Below are positions 25,535 through 34,977 of a stretch of 64,000 nt of DNA, in pieces; position 1 is the first letter of the stretch; each line of letters begins with the position of its first letter. The position numbers were made by a program, and so were the translations under genes. The DNA is from Larkinella knui (GTDB taxonomy: Bacteria > Bacteroidota > Bacteroidia > Cytophagales > Spirosomataceae): the NCBI RefSeq assembly GCF_003858645.1, contig NZ_RQJP01000003.1, forward strand, positions 682,001 through 746,000, given 5' to 3'. Under the pieces are notes generated by a model that saw nothing but the letters and a program-made list of their open reading frames with translations, did no database searches and was not told the origin of the DNA.

Positions 25535-28500
25535 ATGGCGAATTTCATCCTGAAATGGCTCGTCGGAATCCTCCTTAGCGTGCGTGTTTCAACCGCATTG
25601 CTGGCGCAAAGCAGCCAGTTACCGCTTGAGTTTCATCACATTCAGGAACCACAGGGCCTCTCGTACAACGTCGTCAATTCATTTTTGCAGGACCGCGACG
25701 GGCAACTCTGGATCGGCACCTACGGCGGTCTGGACCGCTTCGACGGCAGCCATTTCACCACCTTCAAGTCCGACCGGCAGAACCCCGATAAAACCCTGAG
25801 TAACAACATCGTCCATGATTTATGTCAGGACAGTACCGGCAACATCTGGGCCGCTACCAACAACGGCATCAGCCGCTACGACCGCCAGACGGGTCAGTTC
25901 GTCAACATCCGTACGGCGGAAGGAATTGCGTTGGGAAAGTGCCTGAATATTCTGTGCGATCGTCAGGGGCGCATCTGGTTTTCCAGCCACGGGAACGGCT
26001 TGTTTCAGTTTGATCCGCAGACCAGCCGGTTTTGCCACTATGAACACCGCGCCAATGACCCGGCTTCGCTTTCGGGGACCATGCTGAGTAAAAATGGGCT
26101 GGTTGAAGACCCCAACCGGGCCGGGTTATGGGCCACTATTGAAGATGGAGCCGGGTTGAATTACATCGATCTGACGACGGGGCAGTGTTTCAATTACCGC
26201 AACAACCCCGAGAAGTCTCCCCTTTTTCACCCGCACGAAACCTCGGCCCTGACGCTGGACGGAAACCGCCACCTGATCTTTGCCGATAACACCACCGAAC
26301 GGGTTCTGGTGTATAATCTGGAAACAAAAACCGTTGTCAAAAGCATTGGGCTCCACAGCAAAACCCGTCATTCGTCTTTTCCGGTGGCCACAATTTTTGT
26401 GGATCGGAACCACAATCTGTGGACCAGTTCGTGGACGTACCACATGTATTTCGTGGAAGCCAAAACCTACCAGCCAACCGAATTTTTTCATGATGTGGCC
26501 CAAAAAACGTCGATTGCCGGGGATTTTTTCTGGGCGGGCTGGCAGCAACCCGACGGCACCATCTGGTTCGGAACCGTCAACGGCATTTCGTATACCAACC
26601 CCGAAAAAACGTTTTACCGGATTCATAACCTGGGCCAGCTGGTCCCGGAACTAAACCGGGATCAGGGGCTGGCTTCGTTTCTGGAAGATCCGGACGGAAG
26701 CTGGTGGTTTACGTCCGTGAGTCACAAACTGATTCAGTATGACCCGGTTCAACGGCGGGCCAGGACGTATCCTATTCCGCTGCCGGCCGCCAATGAATTC
26801 CGGTTCAACCTGCCTTTGGTCATTGCGGCTCCTGACCCCAACGAGCTGTTTATCTGCACGTTGCGCAACGTTTATACTTTTAACAAACGGACGCATCGGT
26901 TTACACTTTTTCCGCTGCCGCCCCTGGTCAACAACCGCTCCGATGGGTTGAATACGCTGCTGCTGGTGCGGGGTGACTGGCTGTGGCTGTTTGCGACGAG
27001 CGACGTAGTTTTTCAGTGTCACCTACCCACCAAACAATGGCGGACGTTCCCTATGCCGTTCGGAACCGGCAATCGGGTACGGACCCGGGCGGCCGGTTTT
27101 GATCCGAAGGGCGTGCTCTGGGCGGATGTCCTCGACCGGGGTGTGGTGCGGTTTTCGTCGGCCTTGGGCATGTTTACATATTACCCGTCGCAGCCGCGCA
27201 TTACGGAATTTACCGATCATTTTGCCTTTCGTATTGATTCGCAGGACCGGTTGTGGTCGCCGGTTTCGGGCTACGGGCTGATCGAACTCAACAGCCAGTT
27301 CAACACGTACCGCGCCTGGACCGAACAGGATGGTTTGTGTTCCAACGATTGCAAGGCAGTTAGTATCGATTTATACGGCCACGTCTGGGTGGCATCATTC
27401 AATAAGTTTTCCATTTTCAACCCCGCCCGTTCGTCTTTCCAGAATTTTACGCTTCCCATTAACGAAGCCACGATCAATTACATCAATTACATGTATACCC
27501 TTCGGAATCAAAACATTTTGACGACACTGAAAGGATACGCCGTTGAATTCATGCCGCAGCGAGTCAATAGCCAACTCCTGACTACCAACGTTCTGGTCAG
27601 TACGCTGACGCAACCCGATACGACCCTGGTCATTCAGGCCAAATCCCCGGCGGTTCGGCTGGGGGCAAATGGCAACAACTTCAGTATCAATTACTCCGCG
27701 CTGAGTCTACCCCAGCAGGCCTACACGTATTTCTATAAACTGGATAATTATGATGACCATTGGGTCCGGGCCGGCTCCCGAACCGTCGCCAATTACACAA
27801 AAATACCGGGTGGAACGTACGTCTTTCGGGTGAAGGCGCTGGTGGGCAAAAAAGAAACCGCAGAAACCACGCTGACGATTCAGGTCGATACGGCTTTTTA
27901 CAACACCCGCTGGTTTAAGCTCGGTATGGTGCTGGTCCTGGCCGGGCTGATTTACGGCGGATACCGCTACCGGATTCAGCAGACGTCGCGTCTGCATCAC
28001 CTGAAAATTCAGGCCACGCGGCTTGAGCGCGACAAAACTGAAATTCAATACCAGAACCTGATCAATCACCTCAACCCGCATTTTCTGTTCAACAGCCTGA
28101 CGTCGCTCAACAGCCTGATCATCACGGAACCCAAACAAGCCTCCCGGTTTTTGCAAAAACTGTCGGCCATATACCGGTATATTCTGCAAAACCGGGACCG
28201 GGAAACCGTCACGCTGGAGAACGAGCTGAATTTTGTGCAGCATTACATCATCCTGCAAAAATCACGGTTTGAGGAAGGCTTGCTGATCACGATCGACGTT
28301 CCCGAAACGTATTTAAACCGGCAGATCGTGCCGGTCACGCTTCAGAATCTGTTCGAAAACGCTATTAAGCACAACACCATCGACGACGATGAACCGCTGA
28401 AAATCCGTGTATTTATTCAGGGCGAATACCTGTGCATTGAAAATAACCTGCAACGAAAACGTTTCGTTGAAACTTCCAACCAACAGGGACTGGAAAACCT

Positions 28501-28588
28501 GAAAACGCTTTACCGGTATTTGAGCAACCTCCCGCTTACCGTTTCGACAACCGAAACCCATTTCGTTGTGAAGGTGCCGCTGCTGTGA
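25535..28588 (+). CDS. Hybrid-type sensor: two-component propeller histidine kinase (LytS-like)
   Basis: 1017 residues from the ATG at 25535 (MANFILKWLVGILL), which gives a signal peptide; the in-frame start at 25469 would overlap the regulator gene. The periplasmic part is a double seven-bladed propeller of two-component-propeller repeats (QDRDGQLWIGTYGGLDRFDG, DSTGNIWAATNNGISRYDR and so on, to about 690), then a Y_Y_Y domain (YFYKLDNYDDHWVRAG). One membrane helix lies at about 796-812. The His_kinase domain has His849 in NHLNPHFLFNSL and the HATPase N-box is LFENAIKHN. It senses an extracellular ligand, often a glycan fragment in this class, and signals to the LytTR regulator just upstream. 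Confidence 0.93.
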   Translation: MANFILKWLVGILLSVRVSTALLAQSSQLPLEFHHIQEPQGLSYNVVNSFLQDRDGQLWIGTYGGLDRFDGSHFTTFKSDRQNPDKTLSNNIVHDLCQDSTGNIWAATNNGISRYDRQTGQFVNIRTAEGIALGKCLNILCDRQGRIWFSSHGNGLFQFDPQTSRFCHYEHRANDPASLSGTMLSKNGLVEDPNRAGLWATIEDGAGLNYIDLTTGQCFNYRNNPEKSPLFHPHETSALTLDGNRHLIFADNTTERVLVYNLETKTVVKSIGLHSKTRHSSFPVATIFVDRNHNLWTSSWTYHMYFVEAKTYQPTEFFHDVAQKTSIAGDFFWAGWQQPDGTIWFGTVNGISYTNPEKTFYRIHNLGQLVPELNRDQGLASFLEDPDGSWWFTSVSHKLIQYDPVQRRARTYPIPLPAANEFRFNLPLVIAAPDPNELFICTLRNVYTFNKRTHRFTLFPLPPLVNNRSDGLNTLLLVRGDWLWLFATSDVVFQCHLPTKQWRTFPMPFGTGNRVRTRAAGFDPKGVLWADVLDRGVVRFSSALGMFTYYPSQPRITEFTDHFAFRIDSQDRLWSPVSGYGLIELNSQFNTYRAWTEQDGLCSNDCKAVSIDLYGHVWVASFNKFSIFNPARSSFQNFTLPINEATINYINYMYTLRNQNILTTLKGYAVEFMPQRVNSQLLTTNVLVSTLTQPDTTLVIQAKSPAVRLGANGNNFSINYSALSLPQQAYTYFYKLDNYDDHWVRAGSRTVANYTKIPGGTYVFRVKALVGKKETAETTLTIQVDTAFYNTRWFKLGMVLVLAGLIYGGYRYRIQQTSRLHHLKIQATRLERDKTEIQYQNLINHLNPHFLFNSLTSLNSLIITEPKQASRFLQKLSAIYRYILQNRDRETVTLENELNFVQHYIILQKSRFEEGLLITIDVPETYLNRQIVPVTLQNLFENAIKHNTIDDDEPLKIRVFIQGEYLCIENNLQRKRFVETSNQQGLENLKTLYRYLSNLPLTVSTTETHFVVKVPLL

Positions 28589-28671
28589 TTTCCCGTGACA
28601 CCTTGTAATTGAACAAGTTACCTTTCTACACCAGCCGGGTGCGTTTGTTCGCGTTGTGGCTATTTTTTTAC

Positions 28672-28679
28672 TATTTTTG
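28672..28679 (+). promoter_or_regulatory. Possible -7 box (TATTTTTG)
   Basis: An exact TAnnTTTG match 36 bp before the DUF4920 ATG at 28715. Candidate -33 TTG or TTTG elements lie 15 and 24 bp upstream, neither at the usual distance. Confidence 0.4.
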
Positions 28680-28714
28680 TATTCCAACACGTCGAAAACC
28701 GCATCAGACAGACT

Positions 28715-29170
28715 ATGAAAAATCTAGCCCTCCTGACCCTCGCCCTCGGAATCTCGCTCAGCGGATTTGCGCAGGACAATGTAAGCTACCACGGCAAAAA
28801 AATTACCGCCGACAACGCCACGCCAACCACCGCGCTGGCTTCTAAAATGGGCGACAAAAAAGAACTTGCCACCAAATTAGAAGGTACCGTCGAATCGGTT
28901 TGTCAGGTCAAGGGCTGCTGGATGCGGGTTAAAACTGCCGATAACCAAACCATGCTGGTCCGGTTCCGCGACTACGGTTTTTTTGTCCCGAAAGACATTG
29001 CCGGTAAAAACGTCGTTTTTGAAGGAACCGCCGAAACCAAAACCACGTCCGTCGCCGAACTGCGTCACTACGCCGAGGATGCCGGTAAAAGCAAGGAAGA
29101 AATCGCCAAGATCACCCAGCCCGAAAAAGCCCTTACGTTTACGGCTGATGGCGTGATCGTTAAAAAATAA
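28715..29170 (+). CDS. DUF4920 domain protein, secreted
   Basis: 151 residues with a signal peptide (MKNLALLTLALGISLSGFAQ). The DUF4920 core has KLEGTVESVCQVKGCWMRV with a Cys-x5-Cys pair, and VRFRDYGFFVPKDIAGKNVVFEG; these cysteines could bind metal or form a disulfide. The fold resembles an OB-like beta-barrel. Function unknown. It has its own probable promoter and a terminator at 29226, so it is monocistronic, between the LytS/LytTR pair and an exported amidohydrolase. Confidence 0.88.
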   Translation: MKNLALLTLALGISLSGFAQDNVSYHGKKITADNATPTTALASKMGDKKELATKLEGTVESVCQVKGCWMRVKTADNQTMLVRFRDYGFFVPKDIAGKNVVFEGTAETKTTSVAELRHYAEDAGKSKEEIAKITQPEKALTFTADGVIVKK

Positions 29171-29225
29171 AAAGCTGAAAATCAGGCTTGAACCGCATTC
29201 AGATTCTGATAAATACCGTATCTTG

Positions 29226-29251
29226 AAAGCCGCACCGTTTGCGGCTTTTTT
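29226..29251 (+). terminator. Rho-independent terminator of the DUF4920 gene
   Basis: A 9-bp stem (29226-29234 with 29240-29248) and 5-nt loop ending in TTTTTT. It lies only 21 bp before the next start codon. Confidence 0.88.
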
Positions 29252-29271
29252 GCTTTAAAACCACCAACTGC

Positions 29272-30558
29272 ATGAAAAAACGCTACTTCCTCGCCCTTAC
29301 GGTTTCCTTCCTCCTCGCATTTCCCCTGCTCGCCCAGCAACGCACGCTGCTTCACTGCGGCAATCTGTTCGACGGCGTCCGCAACGACCTCCAGCGTGAA
29401 ATGACGGTGGTCGTGGAAGGCACAAAAATTACGGCCATTCAGAAAGGTTATGCCAAACCAGCGGCTTCGGATCGACTGATCGACCTGAAAAGCAAAACCG
29501 TATTGCCCGGCCTGATCGACATGCACGTCCACCTCGAAGGCGAAACCCGCCGGGGCGGAACCATCGACCGGTTTACGATGAACGTGCCGGATGTGGCTTT
29601 CCAATCCACAAAATATGCCCTCAATACCTTACTGGCGGGTTTTACGACCGTTCGGGATCTGGGGGGTAGCGGAGTTAACGTCGCTCTACGGAATGCCATC
29701 AATCGGGGCCTGATCGATGGCCCCCGCATTTTTACGGCCGGAAGAATCATTGCCACGACGGGTGGTCACGCCGACCCGACCAATGGCTACCGCAAGGATC
29801 TGATGGGTGATCCGGGGCCAAATGAGGGCATTATCAATGGTCCTGATGATGCCCGAAAAGCCGTTCGGCAACGCTACAAGGACGGTTCTGATCTGATCAA
29901 AATTACGGCAACCGGTGGCGTTCTGAGTAATGCAAAGGATGGGTCGGGGCCCCAGTTTACCGAGGAAGAAGTCCGGGCGGTGGTCGAGGCCGCCAAAGAT
30001 TACGGTTTTGCCGTGGCCGCCCACGCCCACGGTGCCGAAGGCATGAAACGCGCTATCCGTGCGGGTGTTACCACCATCGAACACGGCACGATGATGGACG
30101 ATGAAGCCATCGAGTTGTTCAAAAAACACGGCACGTATTATGTCCCAACCATTATTGCCGGAAAAGTAACGTCCGATTCCGCCAAAATTTTTGGCTATTA
30201 TCCGCCTTTTGTAACCCGTAAAGCCCTGGCAATCGGGCCATTAATTCAGGGAACGTTTGCCAAAGCGTACAAAGCGGGCGTCAAAATTGCGTTCGGCACC
30301 GACGCCGGTGTTTTCGTTCACGGCTACAATGCGAAGGAATTTGAATACATGGTCGAAGCGGGCATGCCACCCCTGGAAGCCATCCAATCCGCTTTGATGG
30401 TCAATGCCGAGTTGCTGGGTATGAAAACACAGATCGGTTCCGTCGAAACCGGTAAACTCGCCGACCTGATCGCCGTCGATGAAAATCCCGTTCAAAATAT
30501 CAAAACCCTGCAGCAGGTGCGGTTTGTGATGAAAGAAGGGAAAGTGTATAAACAGTGA
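29272..30558 (+). CDS. Exported amidohydrolase (imidazolonepropionase/prolidase-like)
   Basis: 428 residues from the ATG at 29272; the longer reading from 29239 begins inside the preceding terminator. Signal peptide MKKRYFLALTVSFLLAFPLLAQ. The binuclear metal site of the amidohydrolase superfamily is complete: His85 and His87 (DMHVH), Lys210 (IKITATGG; bridging lysine, likely carboxylated), His251 or His253 (AAHAHG), His271 (IEHGT) and Asp344 (FGTDAG). This subfamily includes Xaa-Pro and Xaa-Arg dipeptidases and other periplasmic amidases. Substrate unknown, probably a dipeptide or cyclic amide. It converges with uxaC, with a palindromic terminator between. Confidence 0.9.
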   Translation: MKKRYFLALTVSFLLAFPLLAQQRTLLHCGNLFDGVRNDLQREMTVVVEGTKITAIQKGYAKPAASDRLIDLKSKTVLPGLIDMHVHLEGETRRGGTIDRFTMNVPDVAFQSTKYALNTLLAGFTTVRDLGGSGVNVALRNAINRGLIDGPRIFTAGRIIATTGGHADPTNGYRKDLMGDPGPNEGIINGPDDARKAVRQRYKDGSDLIKITATGGVLSNAKDGSGPQFTEEEVRAVVEAAKDYGFAVAAHAHGAEGMKRAIRAGVTTIEHGTMMDDEAIELFKKHGTYYVPTIIAGKVTSDSAKIFGYYPPFVTRKALAIGPLIQGTFAKAYKAGVKIAFGTDAGVFVHGYNAKEFEYMVEAGMPPLEAIQSALMVNAELLGMKTQIGSVETGKLADLIAVDENPVQNIKTLQQVRFVMKEGKVYKQ

Positions 30559-30561
30559 TTA

Positions 30562-30593
30562 ACGTACCCCCGGACTTTAGTCCGGGGGTACGT
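30562..30593. terminator. Palindromic bidirectional terminator-like hairpin
   Basis: A perfect 15-bp GC-rich stem (30562-30576 with 30579-30593) with a 2-nt loop between the converging amidohydrolase and uxaC genes. The sequence TGATTA flanks it on the left and GATTAAA on the right. No long T-run, so it may be a REP-like element serving as a terminator. Confidence 0.7.
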
Positions 30594-30595
30594 GA

Positions 30596-32008
30596 TTAAA
30601 ACTTAAAATACTCTTTGGCATTGTTGTAGCAGATATCCTGCACCAACTTGCCGATCCAGTCAATATCATTGGGCAGTTCGCCATTTTCGACGTCAGTACC
30701 AAAAATATTGCACAGAATCCGGCGGAAATATTCGTGGCGCGGATACGACAGGAAACTGCGTGAATCGGTCAGCATCCCGACGAACCGGCTCAGTAATCCC
30801 ATGTTCGACAGCGCATTGATCTGTTTCTGCATCCCCTCCTTCTGATCCTGAAACCACCAGCCGGAGCCGAACTGAATTTTGCCCGGCATCGACCCATCGT
30901 TGAAATTCCCGATCATCGTGGCCATCACTTCGTTGTCGCCGGAATTAAGGTTATACAGAATGGTTTTGGCCAGCTGATCGCGGTCGTCCAAACCGCCTAG
31001 AAAACGCGTGAGCGGCCCGGCCTGCCGGTAATCGCCGATGCTATCCCAACCCGTATCCGGGCCGAGCGTCCGCAAAGCCCGCTTGTTGTTGTTCCGCAAC
31101 GCGCCCAAATGGAATTGCTGCGTCCAGCCTTTTTCCCAATCCCATTCGGCAAACCGGTCGAGCATATACGACTTGAATTGCAACCGCTCGGTTTTGCTCA
31201 ACGTCACGTTGAAAAGCAGTTTCTGGAAGGCAATCCGCACGTCTGATTCCCTATACGGCTGGGCGTAAACGGTTTCCAGGCCGTGGTCGGACAACCGGCA
31301 ACCCGCTTTTGCAAAGTAATCGTGCCGCTCTTTCAGGCAATTCATGTACGTGTCCAGGGAGCGAATCTCCTGGTTGCATACCTCGCCCACCCGCTTTACA
31401 TACGCCTGAAAAACAGGAACGTCATCGATGGCCATCGCCTTGTCGGGCCGGAAGGTCGGCAGTACTTTTATCTCAAAACCGTCGTCGGCGATCTTTTGGT
31501 GATGCTCGAGGGAATCCGTCGGGTCGTCGGTCGTGCAGACGGTTTTAACCTTGAAATGCCGCAACAGGGTTCGGGTCGACATGCCGGGCAGTTGTTCCGT
31601 ACAGCGATCGTAGACCTGCCGGGCGGTGGCTGCATTCAGAACCGTTTCGACACCGAACGGATTTTTCAACTCCATGTGCGTCCAGTGGTAGAGCGGGTTC
31701 CGCATCGTATACGGCACGGTTTCGGCCCATTTTTCAAACTTTTCGTAGTCTGCTGCATCGCCCGTGCAGTATTTCTCGGACACGCCGTTGGTGCGCATCG
31801 CCCGCCATTTGTAGTGGTCGCCATACAGCCATATCTGCGTCAGGTTGTCGAACGTTTTGTCGGCAGCAATCTGATCGGGCGGCAGGTGACAGTGGTAGTC
31901 GATGATGGGCATCGCCTTGGCGTAGTCGTGGTAGAGCCGCCGGGCGGTATCGGTCTGAAGAAGAAAATCTTCGTCCAGAAAGGATTTGATGGTCTGATCA
32001 ACCAGCAT
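30596..32008 (-). CDS. uxaC: Glucuronate isomerase
   Basis: 470 residues, the same length as the E. coli enzyme. UxaC interconverts D-glucuronate with D-fructuronate, and D-galacturonate with D-tagaturonate, the first step of hexuronate breakdown in the cytoplasm. It belongs to the amidohydrolase superfamily; the metal motif is His39-x-His41 in IIDYHCHLPPDQIA. Other typical segments are CTTDDPTDSLEHH and GLLSRFVGMLTDSRSFLSYPRHEYFRR. It lies downstream of uxuA on the same strand, with an 83-bp perfect palindrome in the 130-bp gap, which could tune the ratio of the two products. Confidence 0.96.
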   Translation of the reverse strand: MLVDQTIKSFLDEDFLLQTDTARRLYHDYAKAMPIIDYHCHLPPDQIAADKTFDNLTQIWLYGDHYKWRAMRTNGVSEKYCTGDAADYEKFEKWAETVPYTMRNPLYHWTHMELKNPFGVETVLNAATARQVYDRCTEQLPGMSTRTLLRHFKVKTVCTTDDPTDSLEHHQKIADDGFEIKVLPTFRPDKAMAIDDVPVFQAYVKRVGEVCNQEIRSLDTYMNCLKERHDYFAKAGCRLSDHGLETVYAQPYRESDVRIAFQKLLFNVTLSKTERLQFKSYMLDRFAEWDWEKGWTQQFHLGALRNNNKRALRTLGPDTGWDSIGDYRQAGPLTRFLGGLDDRDQLAKTILYNLNSGDNEVMATMIGNFNDGSMPGKIQFGSGWWFQDQKEGMQKQINALSNMGLLSRFVGMLTDSRSFLSYPRHEYFRRILCNIFGTDVENGELPNDIDWIGKLVQDICYNNAKEYFKF

Positions 32009-32044
32009 GATTTCGATGGTTTTGGTTTACAGTCAAAATGCAGT

Positions 32045-32127
32045 TTCAGCACCTGTTGGGTTTTGTTTAACACCGGTCAGGTCTTGAAGACCTGACCGGT
32101 GTTAAACAAAACCCAACAGGTGCTGAA
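32045..32127. repeat. Perfect 41-bp inverted repeat (83 bp) between uxuA and uxaC
   Basis: Arms at 32045-32085 and 32087-32127 match at all 41 positions with a single G in the centre. In RNA this would be a very long hairpin. It has no T-run on either strand and lies between two co-directional genes, so it is more like a repetitive palindromic element than a terminator; the central GGTCAGGTCTT/AAGACCTGACC motif resembles a palindrome that recurs in Cytophagales genomes (from memory, not searched). Confidence 0.9.
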
Positions 32128-32138
32128 CAAAATTTGTC

Positions 32139-33344
32139 TTACAAACTCGAGCGCTCAATGCCCAGCATCAAGCCCCGCAGTTCGGCCAGTCCGCGCAGGC
32201 GGCCGATGGCCGTATAACCGGGATTGGTTCGTTTGCCGGAGTTCAGATCGTCGAGCATTTTGTGGCCGTGATCGGGCCGGAAAGGCATCCGTGCATCGTC
32301 AAGACCTTCCTCTTCCCGGCGTCGCTGTTCGCCCAGTAACGCGCTGATGACGGCAAACATGTCAACGTCGCCGTCCAGGTGATTGGCCTCAAAGAAGTTA
32401 CCTTCCTCGTCCCGTTTCGTGCTTCGGAGGTGAATAAAATGAATTCTGGAGCCCAAACGTTCCACCATACCCACCAGGTCGTTGTCGGGCCGGACCCCGT
32501 ACGAACCGGTGCAGAAACACAATCCGTTGGCGGGCACATCCACCGCATCCAGCACCAGCCGGGCGTCGGCTTCCGTGCTCACCACGCGGGGTAAGCCCAA
32601 AATCGGATACGGGGGATCATCGGGATGAATCGACAACCGGACACCTGCGTCCTGCGCAACGGGCGCAATCTCCCGCAGAAAGGCATACAGGTTTTCACGC
32701 AACTCCTTGTCGCCGACGTGCTTATACGCATTCAGGGTTTCCTGAAACTGCTCCACGGTGTAGCTTTCTTCCGAACCCGGCAAACCCGCCAGGATGTTGC
32801 GCTGCAACCGCCGGGCCGCGGTTTCGTCCAGTGCTTCAAAGCGGGTCCGGGCTTTCTGAATCTGTTCGGGCGAATAGTGCGCTTCGGCGCCGGGCCGTTT
32901 CAGGATAAACAATTCAAAGGCGGCAAATTCAGCGGCATCGAACCGCAAAGCCGTTGAACCATCCGGCATCGGATAGTCGAGATCGGTACGGGTCCAGTCC
33001 AGAACCGGCATAAAATTGTAGCAAACCGTATCAATACCGCAACGCCCCAGATTGACAATCGACTCTTTGTAATTTTCAATATACTTCTGAAAACCGTCAG
33101 CACGGGTTTTAATGGCATCGTGAACCGGAATACTTTCCACCACCGACCAGGTTAGCCGGTGTTCGCCCGGTGAGCCAGCTTCAATGATGGATTTGCGCGT
33201 AGTGATTTCATCGACCGACCATACGTGTCCGTTGGGAATGTGGTGCAGTGCGGTTACAATTCCCGTCGCACCGGCTTGTTTAATGTCGGCGAGGCTAACG
33301 GGATCGGCGGGGCCGAACCATCGCCAGGTTTGTTCTAATGCCAT
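32139..33344 (-). CDS. uxuA: Mannonate dehydratase
   Basis: 401 residues from the ATG at 33344 ([12 protein letters not shown]); an in-frame ATG at 33398 adds 18 residues that fit no known start. UxuA removes water from D-mannonate to give 2-keto-3-deoxygluconate. Family segments include [30 protein letters not shown] at the start (split here only for length: key residues are the WFGP and [10 protein letters not shown] parts), [23 protein letters not shown] and HGHKMLDDL. Length is close to the 394-residue E. coli protein. It is divergent from the hexuronate transporter gene and upstream of uxaC. Confidence 0.96.
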   Translation of the reverse strand: MALEQTWRWFGPADPVSLADIKQAGATGIVTALHHIPNGHVWSVDEITTRKSIIEAGSPGEHRLTWSVVESIPVHDAIKTRADGFQKYIENYKESIVNLGRCGIDTVCYNFMPVLDWTRTDLDYPMPDGSTALRFDAAEFAAFELFILKRPGAEAHYSPEQIQKARTRFEALDETAARRLQRNILAGLPGSEESYTVEQFQETLNAYKHVGDKELRENLYAFLREIAPVAQDAGVRLSIHPDDPPYPILGLPRVVSTEADARLVLDAVDVPANGLCFCTGSYGVRPDNDLVGMVERLGSRIHFIHLRSTKRDEEGNFFEANHLDGDVDMFAVISALLGEQRRREEEGLDDARMPFRPDHGHKMLDDLNSGKRTNPGYTAIGRLRGLAELRGLMLGIERSSL

Positions 33345-33489
33345 TTTTCTGAACGTAATTTTGATTGAAAAAGCAAGCAATGGAATGGCTCTACTCATTT
33401 TACCCGCCCGGGTTTCGATGTACTATTTTTCGCGGCATTTCGGTAAGTTTGGCAAAAATTTGTCTTTTTAGCGTGGCTAACCCCTTTTC
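33345..33489. promoter_or_regulatory. Divergent promoter region of the hexuronate locus
   Basis: This 145-bp gap separates uxuA (minus) from the MFS transporter (plus), so one regulator could control both arms. TAAGTTTG at 33444-33451 matches TAnnTTTG on the plus strand, 38 bp before the transporter ATG; the -33 element is weak. No clear palindromic operator was seen. Confidence 0.45.
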
Positions 33490-34830
33490 ATGATGTCCGA
33501 CCCATCCGGAAACTATCGCTGGCGCATTGTGCTGCTTTTGTTTTTCGCGACGACCATCAACTACATCGACCGGCAAGTGCTTTCGTTCACGATGATCGAC
33601 GAAACATTTCGGCGGGAAATGATGGGCAAAACCGCCGGGGAAGCGTTGACGGAGAGCGATCTGGACCAGTTTAAAGTGCTCTACAGCTATGTGGATACGG
33701 TTTTCAAGATTGCGTATGCGCTGGGTTTTCTGCTCATCGGCTGGCTCATCGACCGCGTCGGCACCAAACGCGGTTTTTCAATTTCCATCATTATCTGGAG
33801 CATTGCCGGTGTTTTGAATGCCTTTATCGGATCACTGCGCGGACTCAACATCGTGCGGTTTATGCTGGGCGTTGGCGAAGCCGGTAATTTTCCGTCGGCC
33901 ATCAAATCCGTGGCCGAGTGGTTTCCCAAAAAAGAACGCTCCTTTGCCACCGGATTGTTCAATGCCGGCACGAACGTCGGTATTATCGCCACAGCAGCTC
34001 TGATTCCGCTGTTTACCATCCGGTTCGGCTGGCGGTTTTCGTTTGTGGCCACGGGTCTTCTGGGATTTCTGGTTCTGATTGCCTGGTTAAAAATATACCG
34101 CCGTCCCGAAGAACATCCCAGGGTTAGCAAATCCGAACTGGTTTATATTCAACAGGATAAAGAAGAAGACTTTCCAGAGGAGAAACTGTCCTGGTGGCGC
34201 TTGCTGGGCTTTCGGCAAACGTGGGCGTTCATTGTCGGCAAATTTATGTGCGACCCCATCTGGTGGTTTTACCTGAGTTGGCTCCCCGATTTTTTCAACA
34301 GCAGCGAGTCGCTCGACCAACGCCTGGATTTGAAAAATGTCGGGCTGCCTTTTCTGGTCATCTACATCGTTTCCGACGGCGGCAGCGTCCTCTTCGGCTG
34401 GCTCTCTTCCAAGTTTATTCACCTGGGCTGGTCAGCCAATCGGGCCCGGAAAACCACCATGCTGATTTGCGCCATTTGCGTTATTCCGATTTTTTTTGCG
34501 GCCCAAACCAGTAGTATTTACGTAGCAATTGCCTTGATTTCATTAGCGACGGCGGCCCACCAGGGCTGGTCGGCCATTATCTATACCTTTGCATCCGACC
34601 TTTTCCCTAAAAGTGCGGTAGCTTCGGTGACAGGCATTGGCGGGATGTTCGGTGCGATGGGCGGTATTTTGCTGGCGGCTGTTGCGGGCAATATTCGCGT
34701 CAGTCTGGGGTATTTGCCCTTATTCATCATCGCCAGTTCGACATACCTTATCGCTCTGGTTATCATACACTTTTTGTCGCCAGCCATGGAACCGGTGACA
34801 AAAAAAGAGTTGGATCGTATCGGCGTATAA
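33490..34830 (+). CDS. MFS hexuronate transporter (ExuT-like)
   Basis: 446 residues with 12 predicted membrane helices. The first helix carries TTINYIDRQVLS, a strong marker of the anion:cation symporter branch that includes ExuT and GudP. Further family features are IKSVAEWFPKKERSFATGLFNAG (loop and helix 4) and WSANRARKTTML (loop 8-9). It probably brings glucuronate or galacturonate into the cell by proton symport; the neighbours uxuA, uxaC, kdgK, eda and the UxaB-like gene support this. Start is ATG at 33490 or 33493. Confidence 0.9.
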   Translation: MMSDPSGNYRWRIVLLLFFATTINYIDRQVLSFTMIDETFRREMMGKTAGEALTESDLDQFKVLYSYVDTVFKIAYALGFLLIGWLIDRVGTKRGFSISIIIWSIAGVLNAFIGSLRGLNIVRFMLGVGEAGNFPSAIKSVAEWFPKKERSFATGLFNAGTNVGIIATAALIPLFTIRFGWRFSFVATGLLGFLVLIAWLKIYRRPEEHPRVSKSELVYIQQDKEEDFPEEKLSWWRLLGFRQTWAFIVGKFMCDPIWWFYLSWLPDFFNSSESLDQRLDLKNVGLPFLVIYIVSDGGSVLFGWLSSKFIHLGWSANRARKTTMLICAICVIPIFFAAQTSSIYVAIALISLATAAHQGWSAIIYTFASDLFPKSAVASVTGIGGMFGAMGGILLAAVAGNIRVSLGYLPLFIIASSTYLIALVIIHFLSPAMEPVTKKELDRIGV

Positions 34831-34977
34831 ACCCGAGGAATAAGTCATGAATGATTCGATGGTTTCAAGGGGTCAAAATGGTTATGATGCAATCCCAAAC
34901 CGCCATGCCAATTTTGTACCCATCAAAGCCATTATAAGCTGTTTTAACCATCAAAAACCCTATCAACCATTCAGTAC

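Noticed and set aside
31283-32095. Plus-strand open frame of 270 codons
   Set aside because: Antisense to uxaC and runs into the palindrome; no protein character.
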